Shown here: one piece after another, positions 12,101-23,054 of the stretch
Position numbering within the stretch: the stretch's first letter is position 1
How the letters are laid out: each line of letters starts with the position of its first letter
DNA from: Collybiopsis luxurians FD-317 M1
Taxonomy: Eukaryota; Basidiomycota; Agaricomycetes; Agaricales; Omphalotaceae
Length of the DNA stretch: 64,000 nucleotides
Direction of reading: 5' to 3'
Assembly (NCBI GenBank): GCA_000827265.1
Contig: KN834832.1
Coordinates: forward strand, 20,169-84,168
Position numbers and translations under genes: made by a program
The notes under the pieces: generated by a model
Databases searched by the model: none
Seen by the model: the letters and a program-made list of their open reading frames with translations, nothing else
What the model was told of the DNA's origin: nothing

Positions 12101-12700
12101 CTACGACCCAAACAAATTTAACCGTAGTTGCTGCCTTTTGATCACAATGCCTGCATCCGGTGTATACCGAACAACAATAGGATTGCAAGTATGAATATCA
12201 GAGAATATCGCACTAGTCATTGGTTTGGCGCTGGGCACTACTTGGGCATTGAATCTAAAACAAAGGATGATTTGTGAAGGGCGATCGGACGCGAGTAACT
12301 GCGAACCAAGATTTCCGGTAGATTCAGCAAGTAGAATCGTTTGTGCTGAGATACGGTGTTGAGCATTTCTACTGGAAGCGCCAGGTAGGAGCCTAGGGCT
12401 GTCAATCCCAGTGGTATATTTCGCAATTATCCCTTCGATATCCTGCTCAGTAAAGAGCTGGCCTCTTAAAACATCCGCCAACGGAGTGTTAGTTTTGGAG
12501 GCCAAATCAGTGCCGTGAGGGAGAAAGTTGGGTCGGACGGTGGGATCGCAGAACCCCATGAGATGCGGTTTACTGCAGATACCCGGCGGTGTAGGTCATA
12601 AATGCTCATGAAGCTGCCACTCTCGCTATTCGGTGAGGGCGCAGAGTCATTGGTGTCCTCTTCCAAAGCTTCGGGAGCGATGAGAGACATAGATAAGGCA
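12101..12700 (-). pseudogene. NRPS-like enzyme, carrier-to-reductase junction (N-terminal half of reductase domain)
   Basis: The minus strand reads PLADVLRGQ then EGIIAKYTTGI, as in the linker after the phosphopantetheine carrier domain of fungal NRPS-like reductases. TILLAESTGNLGSQLLAS follows, whose STGNLGSQ (12322-12299) is the dinucleotide-binding glycine motif that opens the reductase domain. Coding sense fades after about 12240. Upstream frames (to 12700) look related but switch phase, so frameshifts are present. No adenylation domain was found further upstream. Read with the YGESK half at 8140-9107 in the same orientation and order, the two pieces look like one gene separated by the ankyrin gene. 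Several hundred bases between the two motifs are missing or unrecognisable. Confidence 0.6.
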
Positions 12701-13991
12701 TTGAACGAGGCTGGAAAGAGGGCGGATGATTATTGGATGATTACAGCCCAAGCGCACACGGGAGGGATCCTATGGATTTGCATGGAGGACAGTTGTTGTC
12801 ACAACTTCATTCGAACGTTCAAACAAAAGTCAGGCAAAACATTTGAACGTTTTATTCTACATAGTCGATGAAAACCAGCGAAGTCACGCATACTTCGGCT
12901 CATACACGATTTTCACCGATAGCAGTTACTAGTCGGATTAGAGACGGAGAGTTTCAATAACGAATAGCTCCCTTTTGGCTTTTATAAAAGGAGGGCAATC
13001 TCATGTGTTTCGTTTCACTCTGCTTTTGCGCAGATTTTTAATTTTGGACGGAAAAAAAGACAATCATTCCGAGTGGGAGCTCTCGAACAAGTATGTCTTT
13101 ACCTCTTCGACTCGTTTGTCTCTTTGAATGACAGGAGTCTTTGCATCTAATTATACTTCCATACGATGTCCTTTTTTATCCGAGCATCTAAATGACTTGA
13201 TCGAGAACATTGTTGCGCGCATAGCCATATCGCTTCTCATCGATAGAATCCTCAGGAACGAGCGGCAGCGCAATTATCTCTTTGAAAGACATGATGAAAC
13301 ACTAGATACTCGTTCGTGTCTCCTCAATCATGAAACGGATGATGCAGTGAACAATTAATGTATTCCATCATAGCGTTATTCCGACGCTCAATGGATAGTG
13401 TCCGTGAGAAATAACTTGAAATTCAAGCTATCAGTCGAGGAACGTGTCATCCTCCTGCCAGTTCTCCTGCTGATACCGCAGGTTTTACTTGAGTTGAAGT
13501 GCAGTCGTGGCTTGACATGGTCTGAAATCCAGATGACCCAGTCACTTTGGCTGCGCCCAACTGCAGTGCCCGAGCCAACCGCCTTGTTCTGATCTGTACA
13601 TTTTCGAGCCTCATCTAGATCATCATCATCATCAATATCATGATTCATGAATAGCCAATTAATACAATGGTAGCTGCAGCTGACAAGGCTTACGAAGCGG
13701 TTCTATGTAATGAATGCGGTATCCAAGGGAATGATCATCAATACCAACCATTCCATTTCTTGATTTTGCCATATTTAAATCTCGATGGAAAGGCCCATCC
13801 TTATATACTGATGCCCGGCATTGAAACCCGATCCATTTTCACATTGCGTCCTTGTTCCCTTCCTGCATTCTTTCCTTCCAGTTCACTTCCTCTTTTTTAA
13901 TCTCGTTCTCTTACTTTCTCGCTGAAGGAGTCGTGGATATTAGAGAGCCTGGAACGGAATCTCAAGAGCAGGGTTGTGAATCGCGATTGAA
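12701..13991. other. Intergenic sequence without a supported gene
   Basis: Short frames only. A small ATC/CAT-rich simple repeat lies at about 13616-13645. The last 100 bases are probably the 5' region of the membrane-protein gene that starts at 13992. Confidence 0.4.
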
Positions 13992-15741
13992 ATGACTTTG
14001 GCTAGTCCAGAGGTTATTAACCTGGTGGTTGATCTCCAGGCTGTTTCTGTGCGTCTTTGTCTATCTCAGTAATCCGTGTAAAACTCATATTTTTCCGATT
14101 CTGTCGTAGTACGTTTCCAGTGAGTTTACCCGGTACCGTCTGCAATATCGCGTTTAAAACTATTACTTGTTCGCAGTATCGTTCCTTACTATTCTGGTGA
14201 GCGGCTACTATTTCGTCTTCGTTTCGGAGTCAGGTGTGGAACCGATGTCTCTCTTGTTCCGTCTATTTCCTAGTTCTATGACTGGATCATATGTTTGAAT
14301 TGGGAGGTGAGCGCCGTGATAGATCTGTTTCCCTGACAAAGAACTCGCATTTATCTTTCCCCGCGACCTAGATCACCCGCATATGGCATTCCAAGTGGAG
14401 TTTGGTGAAAGTGTTGTATCTGTACGTGAGATATGCACCATTTGTATCGATGATAATTGCCGTGGAAGGTGCGCATAAGTATGTCCCTATCCGAACTCAT
14501 GCTGATTGCTGGACACAGAACGACTTTCCTCGGTACGCCGATTTTCGTTTGATTTTGCGAGGATGGTGTATTCAAAATTCTTTACTTGGCAGACATGTAA
14601 TCTGCTAACATTTAATACAAGTACGGCGCATCTCTGGCTTCCTACTTTCTCTTACCCTGACGACCTTTTAGTATTCGCAGGAGTAGCGATTGGAATGGCT
14701 GATCGTGAGGATGAATCTGGCTTCCATATTTTCCACTAAACATGATTCTGTTTTCACTAGTCATCTTGATGCTCCGAACCTATTCTATCTATAACAAATC
14801 GAGGAGAATTCTAACTATCCTCGCTTTAATTTGGATTGTCAGTGCTCGCTGAGACTGTAGGGTTGTGGTTTGTTCTGAATTCAGTTTGCAGGCCATTTCA
14901 GCAGTATCTGTTTGGGTCATCATTCAATTTACAAGCTCATTTCAAGGTTAGTGGTTTTCTCAGAAATGCCTTCAATGGACGGCCGTTTAACCAAGTGCCA
15001 ATATAGTTCTTCCTGTAACAGCTTCCCAATCATGCTTCTTGTCTTATGAGAAGTCACCCATTGGACTAGTAACTTATCTGGGTTTATTGGGAGGGGAAAT
15101 AGGTAGGTGGTACCTCGACGGTCGTTAACTGGTATTTTTGCTAATGCCTTGTCTTGATCAAGTCGTTACCTTGCTTACTGTCTGGAGAACATTTGATTCA
15201 TGTGAGTATTCATCTCTTCCATCTGGGATATAGATGACCTTTGTCCTAGACCTCAAATCTGGGTTTCAGTGGGGTCAGGTTCTCAGTTTGGTGTACTGTG
15301 AAGGCCTCTTCTTTTACTTCTTAATCATACGTAAATTGTCCCCCCAAGGTTTTTCCGTAAGCAGCTATTGATGTGTTGTTTTAGCATTCACAATAGCGAA
15401 TGTAGCAGTTTTAATGTCCGCACCTGTAAGTTTGGCGGTTTCCACCTATCATAATATCTAAACGGATGTCTCTTTTACAGCCAGGGCTTTTGTTGCTCAT
15501 GGATTCGTGCGTCATCTCTTTCATATGAAAGAAATACTTTTGTTTGATAATTGCTACTTCTAGACCGCTCACTGCAATGCACTCGATCCTGGGCTGCAGG
15601 CTAGTGCTACATGTACGAGAAGTCGCTGCACGGGGGACGGGAGACATTGAAGATGATGATGATGATGACCTACTGCCCACATTTATTATCACAATCATTG
15701 AGCCATATATGTCGAGTAAAATACCTCAGTATTATGTGTAG
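13992..15741 (+). CDS. DUF6533-type seven-transmembrane protein, many small exons
   Basis: The first exons join in phase: 13992-14048, 14110-14119 (10 nt), 14177-14196 (20 nt), 14274-14306 and 14372-14468. They give LQAVSYVSISFLTIL, FYDWIICLNWE and ITRIWHSKWSLVKVLYLYVR with RYAPFVSMIIAVE. This is the DUF6533 pattern: first helix, YD motif, E-x(2)-IW-x(3)-W, then RY-P. Downstream exons carry MVYSKFFTWQTCNLL, VFAGVAI, ILMLRTYSIYNKSRRILTIL, AISAVSVWVIIQF, GLVTYLGLLGGEI and, last, TAMHSILGCRLVLHVREVA with an acidic tail ending at 15741. Family knowledge: a large Agaricomycete family of plasma-membrane-like seven-TM proteins of unknown role. I did not fix every middle exon, so an internal lesion cannot be excluded, but all signature blocks are present in order. 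Confidence 0.72.
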
Positions 15742-16439
15742 CTGTTGAACTTGGACAATTTGTTAAAATTTGATCTCTTTCTAAAACTAATTATTTGTAG
15801 CTATACGACGAAGAATTGAGCCTCCCCAACATAACTTATTATCTATCCTATTCTATCCTTGCTCCTGGGGATAACAAAGAGATGCAATAAATGCGGAACA
15901 GGCGACCAATACTCTGTTTGACCTCAATTTTCTGCCGCGCTATTCAAAGCTGAGTATCCATGTACCCAGTTCTGTTCCTGTACTCTGAATCCTGATCTTG
16001 ATTGGATAGATTCCCTTCATAACTCATAACTCATGACTTATCGTCTATGCGTCTATGATATCATCCACCTATCTACCAACTAGATATCAACTAGATGTCC
16101 GCTTGCCAGTGCCCTTAAAGGCAGAGGCTGGCCTTGTGCTCACTGAGTGCATAACAAGAGGTTTGCGACCCGCCAAGGGATTTAGGAGAGCGGCTCAAGA
16201 GACAAGGCAGAGCATTGATTACTATTCGTGACTCGCAAATCGTATTAAACTAGTAACCTTTGATGTTGTTAAGCACACTTAAAAAATTTATAAATGACTA
16301 TCTTCCTTGCAAACGAGAAACGGGGCATTATCTGGAATTCTCATGTCACGACTCACATAAGAACCTCAATTGCTCACAGGGTAAAAGTCTGCGGGTCGGG
16401 GACAATCATAAAAGCAACTCTAGCCTACAAAATATAAAT
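15742..16439. other. Intergenic sequence without a supported gene
   Basis: AT-rich with short direct repeats around 16018-16100 (for example CATAACTCATAACTCATGAC and CTAGAT units). Nothing coding is supported. Confidence 0.4.
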
Positions 16440-16532
16440 TCCTTCTAGCCGACTCGAACAACTGACCTCGTCATATAGTATTCAATAGACCACCAAATTT
16501 TTACATCGCGCTACTAACAGAGCTAAGAAGGA
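16440..16532 (-). pseudogene. tRNA-Thr-like pseudogene (anticodon arm deleted)
   Basis: Both seven-base acceptor arms (TCCTTCT / AGAAGGA on the minus strand) and the T arm match the tRNA at 20826-20928. Compared with that gene about 12 nt spanning the anticodon and half of its stem are missing and the D arm is altered, so it cannot fold properly. Flanking sequence on the higher-coordinate side also matches that copy, showing a segmental duplication. Confidence 0.7.
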
Positions 16533-16919
16533 TTACTATGATTACCACGGAAGCAAATCATACCGGCCTAACGGCGGATAGGCCTGACTATCCTGTTCCG
16601 CGCATTAAGACGTCCGGTACGCATAGCAAGGGTCGTAAAGCAGATGTACATCGTGCATAGGCTAATTATCGATAACGTAGGCTTGGACTAAGAGAGGGAT
16701 AGCGATGTCGTAGGGTAGAAAACTATGAAGCGGCCATCAGGTTCGTGAAGTAAACGTAAAGAAAGAGCTTGGTCGTGAAATTATGCCGAGACGAACGAAA
16801 TAGGTAGGTTGATCGGACAGCGCAGGGTAGAGGAAAATAAACGAAAGAGGGACCAAAACGGACCAAATTGCAAGCAGGACCAGACCTCCCGATCCTGGCC
16901 AGTGATGCATGTCTGTCAA

Positions 16920-17560
16920 ATGCCTAGATTTTCCTTCCCAAGCTTAACCTCAAGCTCCCATCGCCCTTCCCATTCTTCCTCCTCCCATTCTTCCCTCCAC
17001 GTTGAGCCTCGAAATTGATACCAGCTTCTCAAGTGTGTACCAATTTAATCCCATCTTCTGCCTTGCTCCAAGGGGCCCAGATCATCCAAAAGATCGCGCA
17101 TACTTCGAACGAGTGTGGCGCCGTTCATTTGACTTTGCGTTAGTGGCTGAAGACGAGAAGAAGGAGAAGAACAGACAGTTGTCGAGGACGAGATTGAGGA
17201 AGGCCCAGCAGAAAGACACAGCGATGCAGACCCAAGTTACTTTTTGCGACTCGCTCGAGTAAGCGTGGAAGAAGAGAATATTGAATTACGCGAGTTTACA
17301 GCTTCATTTGCGATAGTGGACGTCGTTTTGGTTTTGGCGTTGCTTCTCGTACTTGTACCACCTGTGTACACCATCGCGTAAGGAGGACAGCAGACGGGAT
17401 CTTGAAACGCAGTAGAGATGAACAAGCGGGAATCTTCTCTGGCAACAGAATACCCATCGTTCCAACAGAGTACCGAGTCCGACTGAATCCAATCGAAGAT
17501 TTCTTTGGGCGAGGTTGTCAATGAACAAGCGTAGTTGATACAACCTCAGCCAAGGGGTTC
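16920..17560 (-). pseudogene. Single-pass membrane protein family, truncated copy (C-terminal part)
   Basis: The minus strand shares with the intact gene at 21318-22496 blocks such as TSPKEIFDWIQSDSVL, WNDGYSVAREDSRLFISTAF and SRNSIFSSSTLTRASRKK. In-frame stops occur after ASRKK and after the GPLEQG block, and the membrane-segment exon is absent beyond 17560. About 16540-17530 as a whole aligns with 20935-21920. Confidence 0.75.
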
Positions 17561-18047
17561 GCAAAATGTAGAAAAATGGGTCCAGGAATCCAAATTTGGT
17601 CTGTGTTTGTAAATCAGCTCAGCTGTTCTCTGGGAAATTAGACTTTTATGGACAAAATTGATTTTTTCTTTCTAAACATTTTTCTGGATGAATTGGGCTG
17701 TTGGAATCTTTTGAATTTTTCCTTTAGGCCTCAGGAGTCAGGACCCTCCCTCCCCCCTAAATTTCCTTTTTGGGAGGCTATATAAATTCAAATAAAATAT
17801 GGAAAAATCTGAAAATTTTTTTTTGGGCTCCCTGACCCAGATAAATCTCAAAGACAACATGATATCTTTTTTAGGCTTTTTATATATGCTTGACCTCAAC
17901 TGAGGAGGGATCTAAAAATGGGGGAATACAAGGATGGATAATAATTTATGATAACTATGGACTATTTATACATGAGATATTCTGCGGAGTGGCTGAACAA
18001 TAATCCGATGTTTTCGACATGCGTGTCGGACATGACTTGATATCAAT
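17561..18047. other. AT-rich spacer
   Basis: No coding signal. Contains T- and A-rich runs around 17660-17830. Probably the 3' end region of the membrane-protein gene to the right. Confidence 0.4.
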
Positions 18048-19624
18048 CTAGAATGCTCCCACACATTCTCTAACATTGATAGTCTGATACTTCTGAGGTA
18101 AGGGATTTGATGCAGAAGCTGCGGTGAAAGTAGTAGCATCTGTCTGGGTTTGACTGGTGTGCAGTAAAAGAAGAGGGAAGGGACGGGGAATCTCCAAAGC
18201 TTGAGGCTGGGAATGGAAATGCGACAGTTTCTGTGCCTCCAAATCAGAAATGCTCTTGCCGCCAGCATCCGAGTCGGAGCTGGCAGTGGAAGTGGTCTCA
18301 ATGCTGATTCCTAAATTGACTCTGACCATTATCATCGTGGAAGCAATGCCCTGTATTCAATAGGTGAGATGCACAGTATATATGTATCATGTAAAAATGT
18401 TCATACTACAATGACAGTCAGTATCTGCTCCATTTGCGGACCAATATTATTTTCTTGACTGGGACTTGAAGCAATGCCGCTGATACAGGCAATCAGAGCA
18501 AAAGGATACAGCAAGCCTGACTCAAGTCTAAAAACAGACCAGTTAATAATGAATAATGCATGGGTAAGCCATTAAGAGATGAACATCATTGCAACAATAT
18601 TATGCATCCTCTTGCCATTGGATGGATCATGTCCCAAATACTCCTGAGTGGTATGAGATATCCACCAGAGCCTTCCAGCTACATCAAAATCATAAAGTGA
18701 AACATTTTCTGCAATCTGCCAGACTTGCCTATCAGTCCTGTTAACAAGAAGTTTGTGAAGAGATTCACTCCTAGAAATGCATTAAACAAAGATCTCTCCA
18801 TTTTGAAGTAGTCTTCAGATGTTGATTCAAGAAGACTGCCGAACAACCTTTCTTCAAATACTGCAGATGTGATTGCAAATCCTATGTAGTGCCAAAGAGA
18901 GTCTCGCTGATCATTCGATGTTTTTGTTTCTTCAAATAGTCACAGCTCACCAGTGTTTATGATAGATATCATTCCAGGACCAGCTATGACCCATTTCCTT
19001 GATGCCCATACAACATAACAGCGATATAACTTTACAGAGTGCTGTCAGAAATGGTGCAAAAGTAATACAACAAGTGTGCTTGGACAGACCAATAAAGCAT
19101 CGGCTATGATACTATTGACGGTAACAGAATTTTCTTCAACTTGATAATTGGCAGGGCACTTAATCTAGATACTCACTTTGCGGTGGTATAAATCCCCCTC
19201 ATTGCAGTCCTAATTATTAATGAGACCACAGGCAAAGTTAGAGTTATTAGGCAAAAGCAGGCAAGATTATTCATACTCGAGATTGCCAATTGAGTTAGTC
19301 ATTGGAGATAACCCAGGTGTACCAGCGGCCAAGGTCAATGTACTCAGCTCTACTACATTCTGGATTGAGACAGCTACGGCAGCGGTACTTAAGAGAAAGA
19401 GGAAGAAGAGGGACACATGATAATAGTGCCGCCTCCCTCGTTGCTGAACTTCAAGATATGTGTAGAGACCAAACACGATCGTATATGCTCCTGTAAATAT
19501 TTGTTTGGTAAATTTCAATTGTTCAGTGCTGTATATAATCATTAACAATTCAGACACTGACCGTATAAAACCAGTTCAGCCTGAAAAAAACGGCATTGCG
19601 GTCGAAGTTCCACTGGGTAGGCAT
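18048..19624 (-). CDS. Multi-pass membrane protein of the Agaricomycete LYRCYVVW family
   Basis: A plausible start is ATG at 19624 (exon 19624-19562, FFRLNWFYT). After a 71-nt intron, exon 2 from 19490 reads GAYTIVFGLYTYLE and HVSLFFLFLLSTAAVAVSIQ, a helix pair. Later exons give VNSIIADALL, KLYRCYVVWASRKWVIAGPG, FLGVNLFTNFLLTGLI, TTQEYLGHDPSNGKRMHN and MIMVRVNLGISIET, followed by a hydrophilic Ser/Thr-rich tail ending at 18048. This order (helices, RCY-x-VW, then a closing helix with VRVNLGI) is that of a large Agaricomycete family of about seven-helix membrane proteins without known function. Exact middle exon borders were not fixed. The start is uncertain because upstream frames to 19768 are also open. 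Confidence 0.68.
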
Positions 19625-20275
19625 TAACTTACACTGACTCACCATCAACATGGAGAAAGAAGCTTGTAAAGCCTGTTTGAAAGAATACAGGACTTCTGGG
19701 GGTGAGGTTGACATTACCAGCAATGCTACACTCTGATGGTTGGGAGAGGTATTGGTTAGAGGAAGCAATCCTAGTTTTTATATCATCCACAGTACCCTTA
19801 GAGCTCTTAGTGACTCGGTAGCAACTCGATAGATCAAAAGATGGATGTGCTATCATATGTTCAATTATCATGCTGAGTCCATCAGCCCATTGTCCCAACT
19901 ATTGATGTATGGCGCAGAATCCCAAAAATATATCTCATGATCTAATTTACAGAAGCTCAGGACCTGCCTGAGGATTAGACCACTGGCATATAGACCCCCT
20001 GCACCTAAGAAACAGGAACTAGCAGAAAACCATGCGCAAACACACTCACAACATGGCCCCATCCCATTCATTGCGAACCAGCACAGTCTGTACAGAAATG
20101 CTTCCATCATGATATGCACAATCACCATATTTATTATCTGCTTTCACTATGATACAGTAGCGTGAACCTCCTGAGCCGAACATGACAACCACTGATACTT
20201 ACTTAATGCTTGATACAGGTCCCTAGTCCGTCCCGATTTGACATGTATTTGCAGTGCATCATAATTACAGAAACC
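19625..20275. other. Upstream region of the membrane-protein gene; unassigned
   Basis: Short minus-strand frames (for example 20128-19868) are not similar to anything I recognise. Confidence 0.35.
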
Positions 20276-20648
20276 AAAAGTAGTTGATCGGAAGGGAATC
20301 CGGTGAGCAACTTTCAGCGGAGCGGCAGCGAAGAGATGGAAACAATTGCTGTCCCTTCGCTTCCATCTCCTCAGTCGTCTCGCCGCTAGCATCGACACAC
20401 CCGAGAAACCGAAAGTAGTTGATCAGAAGGTAATCCGGTGGACAACTTTCAGCGGAGCGGCAGTGAAGAGATGGGAACAATTGCTGTCTCTTCGCTTCCA
20501 TCTCCTCAGTCATCTCGATGCTAGACCAAAGTAGTTGATCAGAAGATAATCCAATGGACAACTTTCAGCGGAGCGGCAGCGAAGAAATGGAAACAATTGC
20601 TGTCTCTTCGCTTCCATCTCCTCAGTCATCTCGCCGCTAGCATTGACA
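20276..20648. repeat. Three-copy tandem repeat, unit about 116-136 bp
   Basis: Units start at about 20276, 20412 and 20528, each with GTAGTTGATC near its start, then ACAACTTTCAGCGGAGCGGC, a GAAGAGATGG block and TTCGCTTCCATCTCCTCAGT. Inside each unit AGCGAAG (or AGTGAAG) and CTTCGCT face each other and could form a hairpin. Copies differ by point changes and a short indel near the CGCTAGCAT end. Confidence 0.85.
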
Positions 20649-20825
20649 GACCAGATCTATTACGAGTACATCCGAGTTGCTTCTGACCATTCATCTTCGC
20701 TAGTGGTTCTTTAATATGCTGTTGTGAAGTTAGCCGAGTGAGATTCCGAGGTCGTACGATATCCACCAAATAATACAGGCAAGTGACGGCGGAAATCAAA
20801 AAAAAACGAAGTTAAACCAGGTGAT

Positions 20826-20928
20826 TCCTTCTAGCCGACTCGAACGACTGACCTCGTCATAGTATTCAATTAACCACCAGAAATTTACATATACTAGTGA
20901 CGCGCTCTACCAACTGAGCTAAGAAGGA
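20826..20928 (-). tRNA. tRNA-Thr(AGU) with a 31-nt intron
   Basis: On the minus strand the acceptor stem is TCCTTCT with AGAAGGA (seven pairs), the D arm GCTC/GAGC, the anticodon stem CGTCA/TGACG, the variable loop AGGTC, and the T stem AGTCG/CGGCT with loop TTCGAGT. The anticodon loop starts CT-AGT-A, giving anticodon AGU (Thr). An intron of 31 nt follows the base after the anticodon, and its 3' part (ATACTA) can pair with the anticodon region (TAGTAT), as in normal nuclear tRNA introns. The mature RNA would be 72 nt before CCA addition. This is the only one of four copies in the window that folds fully. Confidence 0.85.
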
Positions 20929-21317
20929 TTGCTACAACAATCACGGAAGCAAACCATGGCGGCGGATAAGCCTGACTATCCTGCGCACATTGAGACGTAC
21001 AGTATGCGTAGCAACGGTCATAAAGCAGATGTACATCGTACATAGATTAATTATCGATAACGTAGGCTTGGATTAAGAGTGGGATAGCGATGTCGTAGGG
21101 TAACAAATTATGAAGCGGTGCTAATCATGCAATCGTTAGGTTCGTGAAGTAAACGTAAAGAAAAAGCTGGGCATGAAATCATGCCGAGACGAACGAAATA
21201 AGTAGTTTGAGTGGACAGCGCAGGGTAGAAGGAAACAAAACGAAAGAGGGACCAAAACGGACCGAACTGCAAGCAGGACCAGACCTCCCCATCCTGGCCA
21301 GTGACGCCGCGCGCCAG

Positions 21318-22496
21318 TCAAACGCCTAAATTCTCCTTCCCAAGCTTAACCCGCAAACTGCTATTCTCCTTCCTCTTATCCTTCCCCCTCCCATTCATCC
21401 CCTCCACTTTGAGCCTCGAAATCGACACCGGCTTCTCAAGCGTGTACCAATTCAATCCCCACCTTGTACCTTGCTCCAAGGGGCCCAGATCATCCGAAAG
21501 ATCGCGCATACTTGGAACGAGTGTGGCGCCGTTCATTTGACTTTGCGTTAGTGGCTGAGGACGAGGAGAAGGAGAAGAGCAGATAGTTGTCGAGGACGAG
21601 ATTGAGCGAGGCCCAGCAGAAAAACACAGCGATGCGGACCCAAGTTGCTTTTTTCGACTCGTTCGATTGAGTGTGGAAGAGGAGAATAGCGAGTTACGCG
21701 ATTTTACAGCTTCATTTGCGAGAGTGGACGTCGTTTTAGCCTTGGCGTTGCTTCTCGTATTGGTTGAACCTGTACCCGCCTTCGCGTCAGGAGGACAGCA
21801 GATGGGATCTTGAAACGCAGTAGAGATGAACAAGCGGGAATCTTCTCTGGCAACAGAATACCCATCGTTCCATAAGAGTACCGAGTCCGACTGAATCCAA
21901 CCGAAGATTTCTTTGGGAGAGGTTGACGGCGGAGAACACAGAGCAGGGATATCGTCCAGGGTGAATGCAGGCATGGGGAACGGAGGAGCTGGGTGCGCAG
22001 CAGAGTTGGCGCGAGAGGGAATGGCAGTTGAAGGTTTGCTTTTGATACTGGGCTGGCGTGGGCGATGAGGACGGAGCGAGTTTGGCGGTTTGCTTGGGAG
22101 AGAGATGGCGTCGGTGATGGCGTATTTTTCATCTTCAAGCAGTTTGAGCAGTTTGAGCTTGCCGTATGGATTATCCAGACTAACTTTCGTCTGGGAGTAT
22201 GGAAATCAGGAGACGAACGGGGCTGGCCAAACCGTGCAAACACTCACCTTTGCTACCCCCGCCTTGTTACCAAACGTTGATTTTTTCGTTCTCCAGCAGA
22301 TAAATACAAATACAGCAAGGGCGATTACAAGTCCGAGTCCGGCAGCACTGAGTATGATTACTGGGCGAAATTGAAAAGAGCGTAAGTCGTGTAGGTTGTT
22401 CGTAAGAGTCGTGATTGAAGGCGTAGGCAGGGGTATCTCTGGAGATAGCGATGTAGTTTCTGTAACAGCGGGACCGAAATTCTGGATAGCGACCAT
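21318..22496 (-). CDS. Single-pass membrane protein, Ser/Thr-rich (intact member of a local family)
   Basis: Exon 1 (22496-22248) encodes a Ser/Thr/Pro-rich N-terminus and one membrane helix, IILSAAGLGLVIALAVFVFI, followed by basic CWRTKKS. After a 57-nt intron, exon 2 (22190-21318) reads TKVSLDNPYGKLKLLKLLED and a long polar, Ser- and basic-rich tail (PKEIFGWIQSDSVL, NDGYSVAREDSRLFISTAF). The product is 373 residues. The layout resembles fungal mid2-like or receptor-like single-pass proteins with an outside Ser/Thr region and a cytoplasmic tail, but I recognise no domain. Three broken copies lie at 16920-17560, 33630-34335 and 54465-55750. It is transcribed away from NLR A, which starts about 3.5 kb to the right. 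Confidence 0.72.
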
Positions 22497-23054
22497 AGTA
22501 AAGACAGGAAGGGTAGAGAAGATGGGTGTAAGTAAGAAACAGGTAAATTAGGCGCTGGCAGCGGGGGAAAATCAAGAGGTGAGCCCGGACCCCCCCTCCC
22601 CCTTTCCTAATTCGTACCACGCCATAGACGATGCAGACCCGGGCACCCTATTTGAGCTTGCTCTCAAAGCTCAATCAGAGCAAAAAACCGAACAAAAAAA
22701 AGACAAGACTTAGACGTGCTATAAATTGGACTTAATCCTTGATTACGAGAGGCTAATCAACAAGGGAGGATGAGCAAAATCACATTGCACTAGCCTGAGC
22801 GTCCCAGCCTGCTTATGCGTGACGCAACGATGACTCTCACCTGTGCACGGGTTAAAAGCATGTCATCGTACCAGGTTAGTACCTCAGCATCTCAGAGCGC
22901 TGAGATTGCAGCTGACCAACTCAATTAAGCAAAGCTACCTTCTTCCTGGCGAGACTCCATAGGTGTCTCAGCTTATTCTTCCTTTCGTCTCGCTAGTCAT
23001 CTGTATTATTCGCGCCACAAAATAAACGTAGTTTTCATCTAAATATCATACGTT
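22497..23054. other. Upstream region of the membrane-protein gene
   Basis: No gene seen. It includes the likely promoter of the membrane-protein gene and the left border of the retroelement fragment that begins near 23055. Confidence 0.4.

Noticed and set aside
16440..16532. tRNA-derived SINE family
   Set aside because: All four copies extend into shared flanks with other module genes; no poly-A tail, no target-site duplication, and the same orientation.
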